NCBI RefSeq assembly: GCF_003315485.1
Contig: NZ_QNSE01000004.1
Span: 124,001-188,000, forward strand
Origin: Marinomonas rhizomae
GTDB taxonomy: Bacteria > Pseudomonadota > Gammaproteobacteria > Pseudomonadales > Marinomonadaceae
Length of the DNA: 64,000 nucleotides
Direction: 5' to 3'
Shown: positions 50,274 to 59,105 of the stretch, in pieces
Numbering within the stretch: position 1 is the stretch's first letter
Layout: each line of letters opens with the position of its first letter
Notes under the pieces: generated by a model
Told to the model about the DNA's origin: nothing
What the model saw: only the letters and a program-made list of their open reading frames with translations
Database searches by the model: none
Position numbers and translations under genes: made by a program

Positions 50274-50644
50274 AACCTGCTGAAATAAGAATACTACTAA
50301 ATAGTCATTATAAGTATATTGACCAAATTAAAAAGATAAATGTTGATAGCGATTTTATTAAAGAGCTTCAAAAAGAGCATGTGCTTTTTATTGAATTAAT
50401 GATAAAACATATGATAAAAGAAAAAACTATTCATAGAGCTGATGAAATGATTGCTTTTCAGAAGAGAATGACTAATTTAATGTATGTGTTATTTTCATCA
50501 GATGCTTCTACTGTTGCTTTCGTTGATTCAATAAAATCATCATTTGTTAAAGTAGATGATAAAAAACAGTCTGATTCTACTGATGAAGAAGAAAGCTGTA
50601 GTATTGAACAAGCTTTAAATGAATTAGATTTATTCGAATTCTAA
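50270..50644 (+). CDS. Small acidic partner of the MobV-like protein
   Basis: 124 residues, helical, with an acidic C-terminus (DSTDEEESCSIEQALNELDL). It starts inside the stop codon region of the MobV-like gene (ATGA overlap), so both proteins are made together; an accessory role in DNA nicking is a guess. Followed by a strong terminator. Confidence 0.6.
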   Translation: MKPAEIRILLNSHYKYIDQIKKINVDSDFIKELQKEHVLFIELMIKHMIKEKTIHRADEMIAFQKRMTNLMYVLFSSDASTVAFVDSIKSSFVKVDDKKQSDSTDEEESCSIEQALNELDLFEF

Positions 50645-50655
50645 CTATAAATGCC

Positions 50656-50687
50656 AAAAATAGGATTCTATTTAGAATCCTATTTTT
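50656..50687 (+). terminator. Terminator after the MobV operon
   Basis: AAAAATAGGATTCT-ATTT-AGAATCCTATTTTT, a perfect 14-bp stem with T-run on both strands, 12 bp after the last stop. Confidence 0.92.
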
Positions 50688-50816
50688 ATGAACAGGTGAG
50701 TATTAAATAATCATTCTCGATGTTTATCTGGAAGAGGACAAAATAAAATAGTGTATGATTTATTATAGATTTAGAGATACACATAGTGACCGACTATGCT
50801 TATTTCATAAGCGCGG

Positions 50817-50838
50817 CATAAGGTGCTACGCACTTATG
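50817..50838. other. Hairpin downstream of the recombinase gene
   Basis: CATAAGGTGC-TAC-GCACTTATG forms a 9-bp stem with one bulge between the MobV terminator and the convergent recombinase gene. A candidate oriT-type hairpin or a terminator without T-run. Confidence 0.4.
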
Positions 50839-50863
50839 AGAACGGTTAAAAATCAGTGAAAAA

Positions 50864-52492
50864 TCATTCTATATTGTTTAATTTTCTATATATATTGTTA
50901 TCATTTTTGTCATTAATATATACATTGCTGATGAATTTACCATCTTTTCTGAGAATAGATAAGACTCTTCCATTAAAAAATATGGCTTCTAATTCTAAAG
51001 TTTTAAGATCTATTCGTATTCTTTTTATAGATTGCATTAATATTTGTTTTAGTTTTGATCTTTCGTTTGTGTTTTTAAAATCTTGTGCTTTCATTGCTAA
51101 AGACTGAATTTTTTTTTGTTGTTCTTCGTCTATTTTTTCATGAGAATTTTTTCTTTTTAAGTTCTCAAGCTCTTTTTCTTTTATTTCTAAAATTTTACTA
51201 GCTTCAATGATTTGCTTTTGAGCTATTTTTCGTATGCTAGAAATATTGCTTTCTCCAAATTCACTCATCAAGGCAGAAATCTTTTCTTCTTGTTTATCTA
51301 TAGTAGCTTGTACTGCTTCAATCGAATCTTTATTATCTCTTGGAGATTCGAAAAGTTGATTTTCAACATTAGTCATGACTGCATGAATGAAGTGTAGTTC
51401 TAATTCATCTGATTTTACACTACTACAACAATCAGAAGTTTCTTTGTTTTTCGTACAATGTAGCCTTAATACACTTTTAGTATATTCTTTTTTTCGATTC
51501 ATTTGTTTTTGTAATTGACTACCAAGTGCTTGACCGCAAACTGCACAGATCGAACGACCTTTACCATATGAAGTCAGTAGATAAACACTGTTTTTATATG
51601 ACTCTCTACTACTTGCCTTTTTTTTCTTGCGCTCTTGAATTAAATTATAATATTCTTCAGATATTATAGGCGGATAATAGTTTTTTAATTCGTGATTTTC
51701 ACTTATTTTACTACCATCTATCAGGTAACTCAATTTAAAACTGTTACAGCCATATAGAGCTTTACTATCTAATATTTTTCGTATTGTTGTTACGCCCCAT
51801 GAGTTGTTTTTTTCAGTTGGAGTTTTTACTTTCGATAAGGTGAGGTCTCTAGCAATAAGATTTAGACCTGTATTATTCAAATACATTTCTATGATTTTTT
51901 TCACTGTGTTAGATGACTTATTTAATTCAAAACCAGATTTGGTTCTTGTAATCCAAAAGGGTACAGATCCAGCTATATCACCTTTGCCATTTTTTTCAAA
52001 ATCATCTATTTTTTTATGAATATATTTCACAGATCTTTTTTGCTTGGATAATGATTCTTCATGAGCTCTCATCATTACGCCTATAGAAATAAACATTTTA
52101 GAAGGGTCTTTAGATAAAGTCTTCATGTTATAAACTTGATCATCATTTGCTGTGATGATAGTGATGCCTTTCCCTATCAATTCATTAAATTGTGTCTGTG
52201 CCTGCCAAGGCGTTTGTCTGCTTAATCTGTCTAATGATTCAACTATGAGAATCGAACCGGCTTTAACTATTCCTTTTTCTACTGCTTTTATGAATATGCC
52301 CAGTGCGCCTTTGGCTACATGTTCAGCATGAAATGCTGAGAGCCCTTTGTCTGTCATGACCAAATCTTTATTCAATCTTAATCCATGTCTGTCTGCGACT
52401 TCGATTGCATAGTCTGTTTGTCTTTTTAAAGACGTTCCCTTTTCTTGGAGAGGGCTAGAAAATCTTTGATATGAATAAACTTGAGCGTTCAT
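50864..52492 (-). CDS. Large serine recombinase (integrase of the element)
   Basis: 542 residues. The N-terminal resolvase domain has YSYQRFSSPLQEKGTS with catalytic Ser12 (YxRxS motif) and VESLDRLSRQTPWQA; the Recombinase domain (about 180-290) has SWGVTTIRKILDSKALYG; a zinc ribbon follows (CAVCGQALGSQ...CTKN...CC), then a long coiled coil (about 380-480). This is the architecture of integrases that use attP/attB without host factors. It sits at the right end, transcribed inward, 58 bp from attR. Confidence 0.93.
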   Translation of the reverse strand: MNAQVYSYQRFSSPLQEKGTSLKRQTDYAIEVADRHGLRLNKDLVMTDKGLSAFHAEHVAKGALGIFIKAVEKGIVKAGSILIVESLDRLSRQTPWQAQTQFNELIGKGITIITANDDQVYNMKTLSKDPSKMFISIGVMMRAHEESLSKQKRSVKYIHKKIDDFEKNGKGDIAGSVPFWITRTKSGFELNKSSNTVKKIIEMYLNNTGLNLIARDLTLSKVKTPTEKNNSWGVTTIRKILDSKALYGCNSFKLSYLIDGSKISENHELKNYYPPIISEEYYNLIQERKKKKASSRESYKNSVYLLTSYGKGRSICAVCGQALGSQLQKQMNRKKEYTKSVLRLHCTKNKETSDCCSSVKSDELELHFIHAVMTNVENQLFESPRDNKDSIEAVQATIDKQEEKISALMSEFGESNISSIRKIAQKQIIEASKILEIKEKELENLKRKNSHEKIDEEQQKKIQSLAMKAQDFKNTNERSKLKQILMQSIKRIRIDLKTLELEAIFFNGRVLSILRKDGKFISNVYINDKNDNNIYRKLNNIE

Positions 52493-52534
52493 GTGAATAC
52501 CTAACTCTATGATAAAGAATATATTATATGCAGG

Positions 52535-52552
52535 TTACTTTTAGCACAAGAC
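52535..52552. other. attR core and left arm of attP
   Basis: TTACTTTTAG (52535-52544), 5 nt, core GAC (52550-52552). The sequence to the right resumes the host M32 gene. Confidence 0.75.
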
Positions 52553-52820
52553 CGATGGCGCTTTCGGCTACTTTCCAAGCTACACTCTCGGCGCCATGTA
52601 CGCCGCCCAATACAAAGCCACCATGATACAAAACGTCGACTTCGACGCCGCAATTCAAAGCGGCGACCTAAGCCCCATCTTCCAATGGCTCAGCGACAAC
52701 ATCTGGACACAAGCCTCGCTTCACACCACAGATGAACTCGTCAAACGCGCCACAGGCGAAACCCTAAACGCCACACATTTTAGAAAACACCTAGAAGGGC
52801 GGTACTTGCAAAAGAGGTAA
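52551..52820 (+). pseudogene. Displaced native 3' end of the M32 carboxypeptidase gene
   Basis: Codes for T-DGAFGYFPSYTLGAMYAAQ through the M32 C-terminus to GRYLQKR and stop. It has no start of its own and lost its upstream part to the insertion. The DNA is richer in G+C than the element copy (for example GACGCCGCAATT versus GAAGCGGCTATT), as expected for host sequence. Joined to 41972 it gives a complete M32 gene of about 493 codons. Confidence 0.93.
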
Positions 52821-52959
52821 AATCATTTAGATGAGTGGGTCAAGGCTAGACAGACCACTGTCTAGCCTTTTAATCATAATGGCTTGAACTTATCTTTTTG
52901 GATAGCCGTGTTTTAGCAATACTATCTTAGTAAAGTTTATGTAGATTAGAGTGAATATA

Positions 52960-53787
52960 TCAGTTTTTATCTGCTGAATAAGCTAGGTTTTTTTGTTTTT
53001 CAAGTTCAGCCAAACGAGATGTTAAAGCACGGTGGATGTTGTCAAAGGCGATACTTCCTAGCGCCACGCGAAATGGCGCTTTAGGCATATCAATCACTTT
53101 AAGCATTGCCGTAACCGTATTATCAGCGTCTCCCTTAATTGGGAAATCACCATTAAACAATGCATGTCGCATTTTTTCTGCCGCGCTATTTTGATAGCTC
53201 TCTAGGGAGTCAGCTAAGTCCAATCCCTTTGCAAAGTTAGTTTCTGTTGGGCCAGGTTCTATAATGACACAATCAATACCATATTCATTCACCTCTTGAG
53301 ATACCGATTCTATAAAGCCTTCAATTCCCCATTTACTAGCATGATATAGGCTGAAATTCGGATAGGCGACTTGTCCTCCTTCAGATGAGATTTGAACAAT
53401 ACGGCCTTTATCTTGTTTGCGTAAATGTGGTAGCGCGGCTCGTATAAGCTGAATAGACCCAGTTAGGTTCGTGGTAATCTGACGGTCAATTTGCCGATCA
53501 GTCAAAGCCTCAGCCACACCAAATAAGCCGTAACCGGCATTACTCACTACAAAATCTATTGGGCCGGCCATGAATGCAGTATCAACCGCACTCCGCACTG
53601 AGCCTAGGTCGGTGAGATCTAATTGCAACACTTGTAAACTTTCAGGGAAGCTCGCTTTTAGCTCATCCAATGTTGATATTTTCCGAACGGTTGCGAATAC
53701 CTTATCTCCACGCGAAAGCGCTTGTTTTGTGAGCTTTAAACCTAAGCCTGAAGAGGCTCCAGTGATAAACCATGTTTTGTTGAGCAT
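52960..53787 (-). CDS. Short-chain dehydrogenase/reductase
   Basis: About 275 residues from ATG 53787 (MLNKTWFITGASSGLGLKLT), which has AAGGAA upstream. NAD(P)-binding TGASSGLG, NAGYGLFG, catalytic Ser in IVQISSEGGQ, and YHASKWGIEGF (Tyr-x3-Lys). Classical SDR with the subfamily look of YdfG-like oxidoreductases; substrate unknown. Divergent from a LysR gene, which probably regulates it. Confidence 0.9.
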   Translation of the reverse strand: MLNKTWFITGASSGLGLKLTKQALSRGDKVFATVRKISTLDELKASFPESLQVLQLDLTDLGSVRSAVDTAFMAGPIDFVVSNAGYGLFGVAEALTDRQIDRQITTNLTGSIQLIRAALPHLRKQDKGRIVQISSEGGQVAYPNFSLYHASKWGIEGFIESVSQEVNEYGIDCVIIEPGPTETNFAKGLDLADSLESYQNSAAEKMRHALFNGDFPIKGDADNTVTAMLKVIDMPKAPFRVALGSIAFDNIHRALTSRLAELEKQKNLAYSADKN

Positions 53788-53887
53788 AATACTTATTCCT
53801 TCTAATTGATGAGGATTCACTATAGAAGATTGTTATTAGTAGTTTAATGATCAATAATTCGAATGACTTGTTTAGGATTATTCAACA

Positions 53888-54778
53888 ATGAAAAAACCAT
53901 CACTCAATGATTTGGAGGCTTTTCGAGAGGTTGCGCATCAGCGTAGTTTTAGCAAAGCGGCAGATCATCTTGGGGTAAGTCGTTCAGCTTTGAGCCATGT
54001 TATAAAAGGATTAGAGGCATATCTAGGCTCTCAATTGCTGAGACGTACTACTCGCAGTGTTTCCTTAACACCAGCTGGTGAACATTTATTCTCAGGCTTA
54101 TCGCCAATACTTAGTGATTTGGATAAATTGCTGTTTGAAACTGGTCACGACAAAGAGCACCTGTTCGGAGAAATTCGAATTAATGGTAGCGAGTCGGCGA
54201 TAGCTTATTTATTGGAAAAAATTGTCCCTACATTTCGAGAGCATTACCCCAGCATCAAGCTAGACCTCGTTTGTGATGGTGAGTTAAGTGATATTACTCA
54301 GGACGGATTTGATGCCGGTATCCGGCTTGGAGAGTCTCTTCTTAAGGACATGATTGCTATTCCTCTTGGCCCTAAAATAAGGTTTATTGCTGTCGCATCT
54401 CCTCAATATTTAAATCAATACCCTGCACCAATAACACCTATTGAGCTTAATAAGCACCATTGTATTCGCCAGCGGTTACCAAGTGGTAAACGTTATCACT
54501 GGGAGTTCTTTAAAGATGAGCAATCTGTATCGGTTGATGTTCCAGGTTATATTTCATTAGACAATAACAATTTGATTGTCAGTGCGGCTACACAGGGAAT
54601 GGGAGTCGCATTTGTTCCTGAAAATTATGCTAAGGAGCAAATAGCCTCAGGCAACTTAATTAAAGTTTTAGAAGACTGGTGTCCTGAAGAGTCTGGATTT
54701 CACATTTATTTTCCTCGCTACCGTCACATGTCTAAAAGTCTCAGAGCGTTTATCGACGTAATAAAAGAACATAATTAG
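53888..54778 (+). CDS. LysR-family transcriptional regulator
   Basis: 296 residues. N-terminal helix-turn-helix: LNDLEAFREVAHQRSFSKAA and GVSRSALSHVIKGLEAYLG; TRSVSLTPAGE follows. Effector domain from about 90. The CrgA/YafC-like branch commonly regulates a divergent SDR gene, as here. Confidence 0.9.
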   Translation: MKKPSLNDLEAFREVAHQRSFSKAADHLGVSRSALSHVIKGLEAYLGSQLLRRTTRSVSLTPAGEHLFSGLSPILSDLDKLLFETGHDKEHLFGEIRINGSESAIAYLLEKIVPTFREHYPSIKLDLVCDGELSDITQDGFDAGIRLGESLLKDMIAIPLGPKIRFIAVASPQYLNQYPAPITPIELNKHHCIRQRLPSGKRYHWEFFKDEQSVSVDVPGYISLDNNNLIVSAATQGMGVAFVPENYAKEQIASGNLIKVLEDWCPEESGFHIYFPRYRHMSKSLRAFIDVIKEHN

Positions 54779-54902
54779 TTAAAGAGGCGTCTTGCGATAA
54801 TCTAAGTGCGGTAGTTTTCCAAGGCGTGTATTGTCTTAACACGATGTTGTGTAATCATATTAAGGTGATGCAATCTAGGTTAATGGGATATTAGAAGGAT
54901 AA

Positions 54903-54941
54903 TTAGGGGCCGATGAAATGCACTAGCTCGGCCCTAAATTC
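54903..54941. repeat. REP-like palindrome A
   Basis: TTAGGGGCCGA and TCGGCCCTAA form a hairpin with a single bulge. It shares the TTRGGGGCMGATGAAA core with the elements at 59122-59180 and 60475-60525, and directly abuts an M32 gene fragment. Confidence 0.6.
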
Positions 54942-54942
54942 A

Positions 54943-55003
54943 CAATGGCTAAGCGACAACATCTGGTCACAAGCCTCGCTTCACACCACAGATGAACTCG
55001 TCA
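54943..55003 (+). pseudogene. Third fragment of an M32 carboxypeptidase gene 3' region
   Basis: 61 bp coding QWLSDNIWSQASLHTTDELV in the M32 frame. It matches the displaced native copy at 52.7 kb except for two bases, and differs more from the element-borne copy at 42.2 kb. It ends at a small palindrome. Confidence 0.85.
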
Positions 55004-55022
55004 TTTCCGCGAAGGCGGAAAT
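55003..55022. repeat. Short palindromic repeat
   Basis: ATTTCCGC-GAAG-GCGGAAAT, a form of the widespread ATTCCCGCGAAGGCGGGAAT intergenic repeat. A partial relative (CCGCGCAGGCGGGAA) is at about 56277-56291. Confidence 0.6.
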
Positions 55023-55090
55023 CGATTGGTAAGGCGTTTTCGCTTAGGTTTTAGTCCCGATGGCTGCTAAATGGACTTTTGAGGTTATCC

Positions 55091-56047
55091 CTAAAGCTTT
55101 TTCAATTCACCGGCTTTGTTCAGCTGATATTCGTCAAGGTCATTGGCGAGATACAGCGTACCTGAATAACAAGTTTTCGCTTCTTGGTAAATATCCTCTA
55201 TGGAGGGTGATGCGTTTGGATTCGATTGATAGCGAGGGCTAAAATGTGTCAGCACTAAATTAGGAATATTAGCTCGCTGAGCAAATTCCGCCACAAGTTC
55301 GGCATAACTATGACCATAGCTATTTCCTGTCTTCTCAACGATCTCCTTTGTATAAGTGGCTTCATGAACAAGCACATTTGCCCCACGGCTGAGTTGCGAC
55401 ATGAGTTCAGGCTGATCATTATCTCCTGCAACAATGATTTTTCGCGGGTTCTTATCGTATAACAGATAGTCGTCACTATTGATCAACTTGCCATTATGCT
55501 CAACATCCTGCCCCTTTTTTAATTGTCCCCAAATCGGGCCTCTAGTGATGCCATGTAAAGCCAACTTCTCAATATCCAAACTAGGGTTGATATCTTTTTC
55601 AGTAAAGCTATAGGCATAAGAAGGCACTCTATGGGAAATAGCCCCAGTCTCTACTCGCACCTTTTTGAAATCGACAGACGGTAAATCATCAGAGCATATA
55701 AACTCTAGCTCAAACGGCAAATATAATTGCGTATGCTGTTGGGTGGCCTCAACCCATTCTTTAACACCATTTGGCGCAATAATCTTCAAAGGCTCTTTCC
55801 GCCCACTCATTCCCGCACTTGCCAGGATGCCCGGCAGGCCATAACAGTGATCACCATGAATATGCGTTATAAAGATGGCTTGTAATGAACTGACCGACAA
55901 ATTTGTATGAAGAATCTGATGCTGTGTTCCTTCCCCACAATCGACAAGATACCAGCCACTTCCTTTTTCTTCACGAACGGCAATGCCCGTCACATTCCTT
56001 GTTTTAGTTGGAACGCCAGACGATGTTCCAAGAAAAATGATATTCAT
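55091..56047 (-). CDS. rnz: Ribonuclease Z
   Basis: tRNA 3'-processing endonuclease / RNase BN of the metallo-beta-lactamase superfamily. 318 residues: N-terminal NIIFLGTSSGVPTKTRN, zinc motif FITHIHGDHCYGLPG, NVLVHEATY, GHSYAELVAEFA and VLTHFSPRY with further ligands. An AKxN-like exosite is not obvious. Good family length. Confidence 0.94.
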   Translation of the reverse strand: MNIIFLGTSSGVPTKTRNVTGIAVREEKGSGWYLVDCGEGTQHQILHTNLSVSSLQAIFITHIHGDHCYGLPGILASAGMSGRKEPLKIIAPNGVKEWVEATQQHTQLYLPFELEFICSDDLPSVDFKKVRVETGAISHRVPSYAYSFTEKDINPSLDIEKLALHGITRGPIWGQLKKGQDVEHNGKLINSDDYLLYDKNPRKIIVAGDNDQPELMSQLSRGANVLVHEATYTKEIVEKTGNSYGHSYAELVAEFAQRANIPNLVLTHFSPRYQSNPNASPSIEDIYQEAKTCYSGTLYLANDLDEYQLNKAGELKKL

Positions 56048-56797
56048 TTAAAACCTACCTTAATCGCTACCAGTACATGTGCCGAGATACCTGAAAAGCC
56101 ACGTAAAAATACAGTCTATTTTCACCTTGGCAGATAAAATGCTTGTTATTCTGACCTGAGCATCACTCAATTTGTTGATTGTTCATAGTATTTTATAAAA
56201 AGTGTACTAGGATCAATTAGTAAAAACATAACGGCCAGAATAATGTGCTGTGGGCATCCAACCTGATCAGCTTCATCCGCGCAGGCGGGAACCACAAGCC
56301 CGATACTTTAATTCCCTAAAAACGCTGTGGTTTTACTGAGGTTTTCATAGTATTGTCAGTTTAGTGTAATGAAAGGTTTAATGAGTGCGCTCCTTGATAT
56401 TCAAGACAATGCATAAAAACGAAGTCATTATGAGATTAGATACCAAATTGGTAAGAGTTGTTTGGGCAGTACTTGCCTGAGATCAAAAATATCAGGCTCA
56501 AACGATCTAAATTTTAAAGAGTGATACACCAAGTTTTGCTTAGTAAAAAAGAGTGATGACAAGATAGGTAAGACCGTGACTTGGAAATTCTGGGACTAAC
56601 ATCGTTTCGTTGAAAACGCCAAAATGATTAGAACCAAGTCAGCGCTGTTTTTTCGTGGAATAGCATCAGGGATAAAAGCATCGATTGCTTTATAAAAAAA
56701 TCCGAATAGATGGCTGCAAAACGCTTCTTGTTAGATCTTGATTTTGCTTGCAAAAATAGGGGTGTCCATAGATGTTAGCTGTACTAGGAGAATCAGG
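56048..56797. other. Long intergenic stretch with possible transposase remnant
   Basis: 750 bp without an intact gene. At about 56431-56510 a frame reads MRLDTKLVRVVWAVLA-stop-DQKYQA, loosely like the C-terminus of IS110-family transposases; this is weak. The region also holds a partial REP (56277-56291) and, near its end, GTTAGAT (about 56730-56736), a possible integron-type core site before the HNH gene. Confidence 0.3.
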
Positions 56798-57505
56798 TTG
56801 AGTTGCTACTTTCAAGGATGTTCCCAAAAGGGTGTAACAAAGGAACATATCCCACCAAAAGCATTTTTCCCTAAGGGAGAGAAAGATCAGCTATTAACAG
56901 TAAAATCATGCGTCGCTCACAACAACGCCAAGTCAAAAGATGATATTTATGTTCTCGCGCAAATCTGCATGAATGCTTCGCCGAGCAATAGAGCTAGGGA
57001 GATTTTCTTAAAAAAAGTAAAGCCTCAACTAGATTTCAATAATGGAGCACTAAGAAAAAAGCTGGCTGCTGGGTCAGTTCAATTACCTGATGGAGCTGTC
57101 AAGTATCCAGTGGATACGAATAGATTAAATGGCTTTTTTGATGCCTTATCATGTGGGATTGTTTTCAAGTCTTGTGGCGCTACATTACCGAATAACTATT
57201 CAATAAAACATGTGTATTGCAGTTTAATTGGCGATCAAGACCCAATAATGAGTCAAATTGAAATCGAGATTGAGGAATTCTACTCCGGAAAACCTATGGA
57301 GTTTATGGAGTTCGGTAAACCAAACACTAACAATGAAAGGATTTACACGGTAGATGTTTTTGGTATTCCAAATTTTGGTTCAAGCATTACTCTAGTACAT
57401 GTTTTTTTCGGTAAGTTTAAAGTAATCTCAATGCTTACCAATCTCGTGCAAAATACAGCTAATAAGTCAAAGCACTCGGACGCCGTAAACGGCGCCGGTG
57501 TTTGA
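56798..57505 (+). CDS. HNH-type endonuclease family protein
   Basis: 235 residues from TTG 56798, chosen because AGGAG lies 7 nt upstream and the homology begins at once: SCYFQGCSQKGVTKEHIPPKAFFP. The Cys-x4-Cys, KEHIPPK and KSCVAHNNAKSKDD segments form an HNH fold with zinc ligands and the catalytic His. The remainder is uncharacterised. The gene ends within an attC-like hairpin and is followed by a SIR2 gene, so a role in defence is plausible. Confidence 0.7.
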   Translation: MSCYFQGCSQKGVTKEHIPPKAFFPKGEKDQLLTVKSCVAHNNAKSKDDIYVLAQICMNASPSNRAREIFLKKVKPQLDFNNGALRKKLAAGSVQLPDGAVKYPVDTNRLNGFFDALSCGIVFKSCGATLPNNYSIKHVYCSLIGDQDPIMSQIEIEIEEFYSGKPMEFMEFGKPNTNNERIYTVDVFGIPNFGSSITLVHVFFGKFKVISMLTNLVQNTANKSKHSDAVNGAGV

Positions 57506-57515
57506 GGCGTTATAC
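57459..57515 (+). other. attC-like recombination site
   Basis: Imperfect hairpin: TCAAA/TTTGA, CAC/GTG, CGG/CCG and CGCCGT/ACGGCG pair around an AA loop, with single extra bases G72, T76 and A80 (57472, 57476, 57480) all on the same arm, the hallmark of integron attC sites. It ends in GCGTTATAC, with GTTATAC (57509-57515) as R' core (canonical GTTRRRY, one mismatch). The R'' side (AATAAG) is degenerate. Confidence 0.55.
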
Positions 57516-57548
57516 GTCACAATTATCTAGTCAGGGGAGCCGGCATCA

Positions 57549-59105
57549 ATGGTAAAGATGGAAGATAAACTTGTAGACATTTTTCGTGAGTCTGCCGCTG
57601 GGCCATTCCTTTTTTTGGGATCGGGGTTCTCTCGAAGATATCTTGGTTTAGAGGATTGGAAAGGTCTGCTTTCTAAATTTTGCGTAGCGGGGAGACCCTT
57701 TGAATATTACCTGTCTTCAGCCAACGGTGATTACCCTAAAGTTGCATCGCTATTAGCGAAAGATTTCAACGAACACTGGTGGTCGGCTGATGAATATTCG
57801 GCCAGCGTAGAACGCTATAAATCAAAAATAGAAGATGAAACATCTGCTCTTAGAATCGAAATATCAAATTATCTAACTACACTGGATCAATCCAAAGCAA
57901 AGGAATCTGAATATTCTGAAGAGGTCGCCCTCCTAGCAAAATTGAATGTTGATGGCGTAATAACTACGAACTGGGATATGTTCGTTGAACAGCTCTTCCC
58001 TGAATATAAGACCTACATTGGTCAAAAAGAACTGCTATTTCAGAATCCTCAAGAAATTGGGGAAATATATAAGATACATGGTTGTTCGACCGAGCCTAAC
58101 TCATTAGTTCTAACTGACTCCGACTACGAAAAATTCAATGAAAAAAACGCCTACTTAGCATCAAAGCTAATAACTGTTTTTGTGGAACACCCCGTAGTTT
58201 TTATAGGCTATTCAATCTCAGACGAGAATATTAGCAGTCTTCTTAAAGCTATATCCTCTTGTATTGGAAGAGAAAATATTGAGAAATTGCGTCGCAACTT
58301 GATCTTTATACAAAGACTTGCGGAAGGTGAAGGACCAAATATCTCAGATACGTATCTTACAATCGATGGTATTCAGATACCGCTCGTTTTGGTGAAGACC
58401 AACGATTACCTGCCTGTCTACCGAGCTATAGAGTCTACAAAAAGGAAAATCCCAGCTAGAGTGCTTCGTTATTGTAAAGAGCAGCTTTACGAGTTGGTTC
58501 AATCATCCGAGCCAGAAAAGAAAATTTGCGTAGTTGATATAGATGAAATCGAATCCAAAGAAGATGTGGAATTTCTTGTTGGCGTCGGAGTGGCGCACCA
58601 AGAACAAGCAGGCCCTTCTTCGGTCGGTTATGCGTCAATTGGAGTTTCAGAGCTGTTCGGCGACCTGCTACATGAGAATCAAGATTATGATAGCGATCAA
58701 GTATTAACACATGTTGCGCCTAGGGCCTGTAAGGGTTCGCAAAACGTGCCTGTATTTTACTATCTGAGGAAGCTTGGTGTTGATAACCTTGAACAGTATC
58801 AAGCAACCACTTACGAGCTAGATAAAGTGGTGAGGAGAGAGCTGAAGGCATTTCGTAGCGAATCCTATAGTAAGCCGTTTTTCAGAACATACCGCCACAT
58901 GTCAATGAGAGATATTCTTGAGGCTTGTACTCCGGAAAACGCTGCTGCCTACATTCCGTTTTTAGCCGCTGAGAAAATTGACCTTGATCTGCTTCGTAAT
59001 TTCCTACTAGAAAATGAGTCGAAATTTGATTATTCCGTATCTAACTATGCTAGTAGCTTCAAGAAGTTGGCTGCCCTTTACGACAGGTTAAAATGGGGCT
59101 GGTGA
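57549..59105 (+). CDS. SIR2-domain NADase-like protein
   Basis: 518 residues. The SIR2-like domain (about 15-290) has FLFLGSGFSRRYLG, ITTNWDMFVE (139-147), YKIHGC with catalytic His177, and VVFIGYSISDENI, as in anti-phage SIR2 NAD hydrolases. The C-terminal ~225 residues are unrecognised. Not fused to or followed by HerA, Argonaute or TPR partners. Likely abortive-infection effector; inference. It is bracketed by 12-bp inverted repeats GTTATACGTCAC (57509-57520) and GTGACGTATAAC (59102-59113). Confidence 0.78.
   Translation: MVKMEDKLVDIFRESAAGPFLFLGSGFSRRYLGLEDWKGLLSKFCVAGRPFEYYLSSANGDYPKVASLLAKDFNEHWWSADEYSASVERYKSKIEDETSALRIEISNYLTTLDQSKAKESEYSEEVALLAKLNVDGVITTNWDMFVEQLFPEYKTYIGQKELLFQNPQEIGEIYKIHGCSTEPNSLVLTDSDYEKFNEKNAYLASKLITVFVEHPVVFIGYSISDENISSLLKAISSCIGRENIEKLRRNLIFIQRLAEGEGPNISDTYLTIDGIQIPLVLVKTNDYLPVYRAIESTKRKIPARVLRYCKEQLYELVQSSEPEKKICVVDIDEIESKEDVEFLVGVGVAHQEQAGPSSVGYASIGVSELFGDLLHENQDYDSDQVLTHVAPRACKGSQNVPVFYYLRKLGVDNLEQYQATTYELDKVVRRELKAFRSESYSKPFFRTYRHMSMRDILEACTPENAAAYIPFLAAEKIDLDLLRNFLLENESKFDYSVSNYASSFKKLAALYDRLKWGW

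Larger units (their letters stand above)
41970..52552. mobile_element. Integrated element with large serine recombinase, inserted in the M32 carboxypeptidase gene
   Basis: About 10.58 kb, far more AT-rich than its flanks. Left boundary: native codons for QDIHW end at TGGAC (41968-41972), followed by foreign DNA. Right boundary: CAAGAC (52547-52552), followed by CGATGGCGCTTTCGGC, which continues the M32 frame. Fusing the outer sides gives CATTGG-ACC-GAT-GGC, that is HWTDGAF, an unbroken M32 frame. Fusing the inner sides gives an attP with TTACTTTTAG and CCAAAAGCAA (8/10 inverted matches) each exactly 5 nt from a shared GAC. The recombinase gene lies 58 bp from the right end. Confidence 0.88.

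Noticed and set aside
56431-56510. IS110-type transposase remnant
   Set aside because: Only about 20 residues of loose similarity and an internal stop; noted within the intergenic entry but not claimed.
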